Source of the DNA: Chara braunii
Taxonomy: Eukaryota; Streptophyta; Charophyceae; Charales; Characeae
Assembly (NCBI GenBank): GCA_003427395.1
Contig: BFEA01000125.1
Location: 2,844,045 to 2,871,470 of the forward strand
Length of the DNA: 27,426 nt
Direction of reading: 5' to 3'
Shown here piece by piece: positions 26,937 to 27,426 of the stretch (positions are counted from its first letter, which is position 1; every line of letters begins with the position of its first letter). The position numbers were made by a program, and so were the translations under genes. Under the pieces are notes generated by a model that saw only the letters and a program-made list of their open reading frames with translations, was not told where the DNA came from and did no database searches.

Positions 26937-27426
26937 GGGGTTATGCTGCCGAAATACCACGACGTCGGCGCGACACCTTTATTTTGAGGTGTGACGCTGC
27001 CGTTTTCACGGCACGTCGACGACACTTTGTTTTGAAGAGTGACGCTGTACAGCGCAGCGAAGCGCCGACGTCTTTTTGTGGTGGTACGGCACGGCGAAGC
27101 GCTGCCGTTTTTTTTTACGGTGGTACGACACATCGAAGCGGTGCCATCTTTTTGCGGTGGTACGGCACGACGAAGTGCTGTCATTTTTTTTACGGTAGTA
27201 CAGCATGGCGGAGAGCCGCCATCTTTTTGTGGTGGTACAGCACGGGGAAGCGCCGCCGTCTTTTGAGGTGGTACGGCACGGTGAAGCGCTGACGTTTTCT
27301 TTACGGTGGTACGACAAGGCGAAGCACTGCGTTTTTTTTTTTACGGTGGTACGACACGGCGAAGCGCCGCCGTCTTTTGCGGTGGTACGACACGACGAAG
27401 CGCTACTGTTTTCTTTACGGTGGTAC
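26937..27426. repeat. Module A3 leader and 37-bp minisatellite (cut by window end)
   Basis: Near-identical to 15077-15590. It has a leader GGGGTTATGCTGCCGAAATA and onward, then about ten 37-bp units in the same order as A1. Relative to A1 it lacks about 20 bp (TTGTTTTCACGCCGCGGTAG, 15187-15206) at the array start. The array continues beyond the window. Confidence 0.92.

Larger units (their letters stand above)
17810..27426 (+). mobile_element. LTR-like retroelement with long composite repeats, gag remnant, no pol (right part beyond the window)
   Basis: Modules C1-A2-B2 (17810-22572, about 4.8 kb) precede a 2.8-kb interior with a gag remnant, and C2-A3 follows it in direct orientation. That is LTR-interior-LTR order with unusually long LTRs containing a TATA box and minisatellites. 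I see no protease, reverse transcriptase or integrase, so the element would be a large non-autonomous derivative. The two flanking repeats differ in their A module, so the element is mosaic or has recombined. A primer-binding site (perhaps TGGCGAACTCGG at 22581-22592) and polypurine tract are only tentative. Confidence 0.55.

Overview
This is eukaryotic nuclear-type DNA made almost entirely of transposable elements, decayed transposon genes and simple repeats. I found no intact host gene. Microsatellites ((GA)n, (CA)n, (GAA)n), a 154-bp poly(A), a Helitron, a hAT element, a tRNA-derived SINE head and an LTR-like retroelement with a CCHC gag remnant support a eukaryote. Scattered N bases show a draft assembly. 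The sequence alone does not name the species.

Layout. (1) 1-2.5 kb is AT-rich, with microsatellites, coding-like minus-strand scraps (one resembling a Ulp1/C48 cysteine protease) and a degenerate end of a hAT-like element. (2) 2.5-11.5 kb is one Helitron transposase gene on the minus strand: N-terminal zinc region near 10.9 kb, Rep/HUH nuclease between 9.3 and 5.7 kb, PIF1-type helicase from 4.9 to 2.5 kb. Two things interrupt it. One is a 2.2-kb hAT-type element at 6408-8629 with 10-bp terminal repeats and an exact 8-bp target duplication. The other is a 0.45-kb insert carrying three closely packed organelle-type tRNA genes (Thr, Ala, Ser) at 9923-10175. (3) 11.5-13.6 kb is AT-rich, including a degenerate CTTAGGG-type minisatellite. 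(4) 13.7-14.05 kb holds the poly(A) tract and a tRNA-derived SINE-like sequence. (5) 14.3-27.4 kb is more GC-rich and consists of repeated modules: A (hairpin-rich or promoter-like leader plus minisatellite), B and C. They are ordered A1-B1-C1-A2-B2-[gag remnant]-C2-A3. C-A-B behaves like a very long LTR, and the 2.8-kb internal part carries only a broken gag and no visible pol.

The most notable observation is that the Helitron frame, and less strongly the gag frame, contain many in-frame stop codons but very few frameshifts. TAA dominates in the Helitron, often where Gln fits, and TGA sits where Trp or Arg fits. Either the genome reads some stop codons as sense, or these elements decayed by C-to-T-biased substitution with unusually few indels. 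Other points of interest are the in-frame restoration of the Helitron frame when the hAT element is removed conceptually, the organelle-type tRNA cluster inside the Helitron, a run of eight perfect hairpins at 14.47-14.82 kb, and the mosaic long-LTR architecture.
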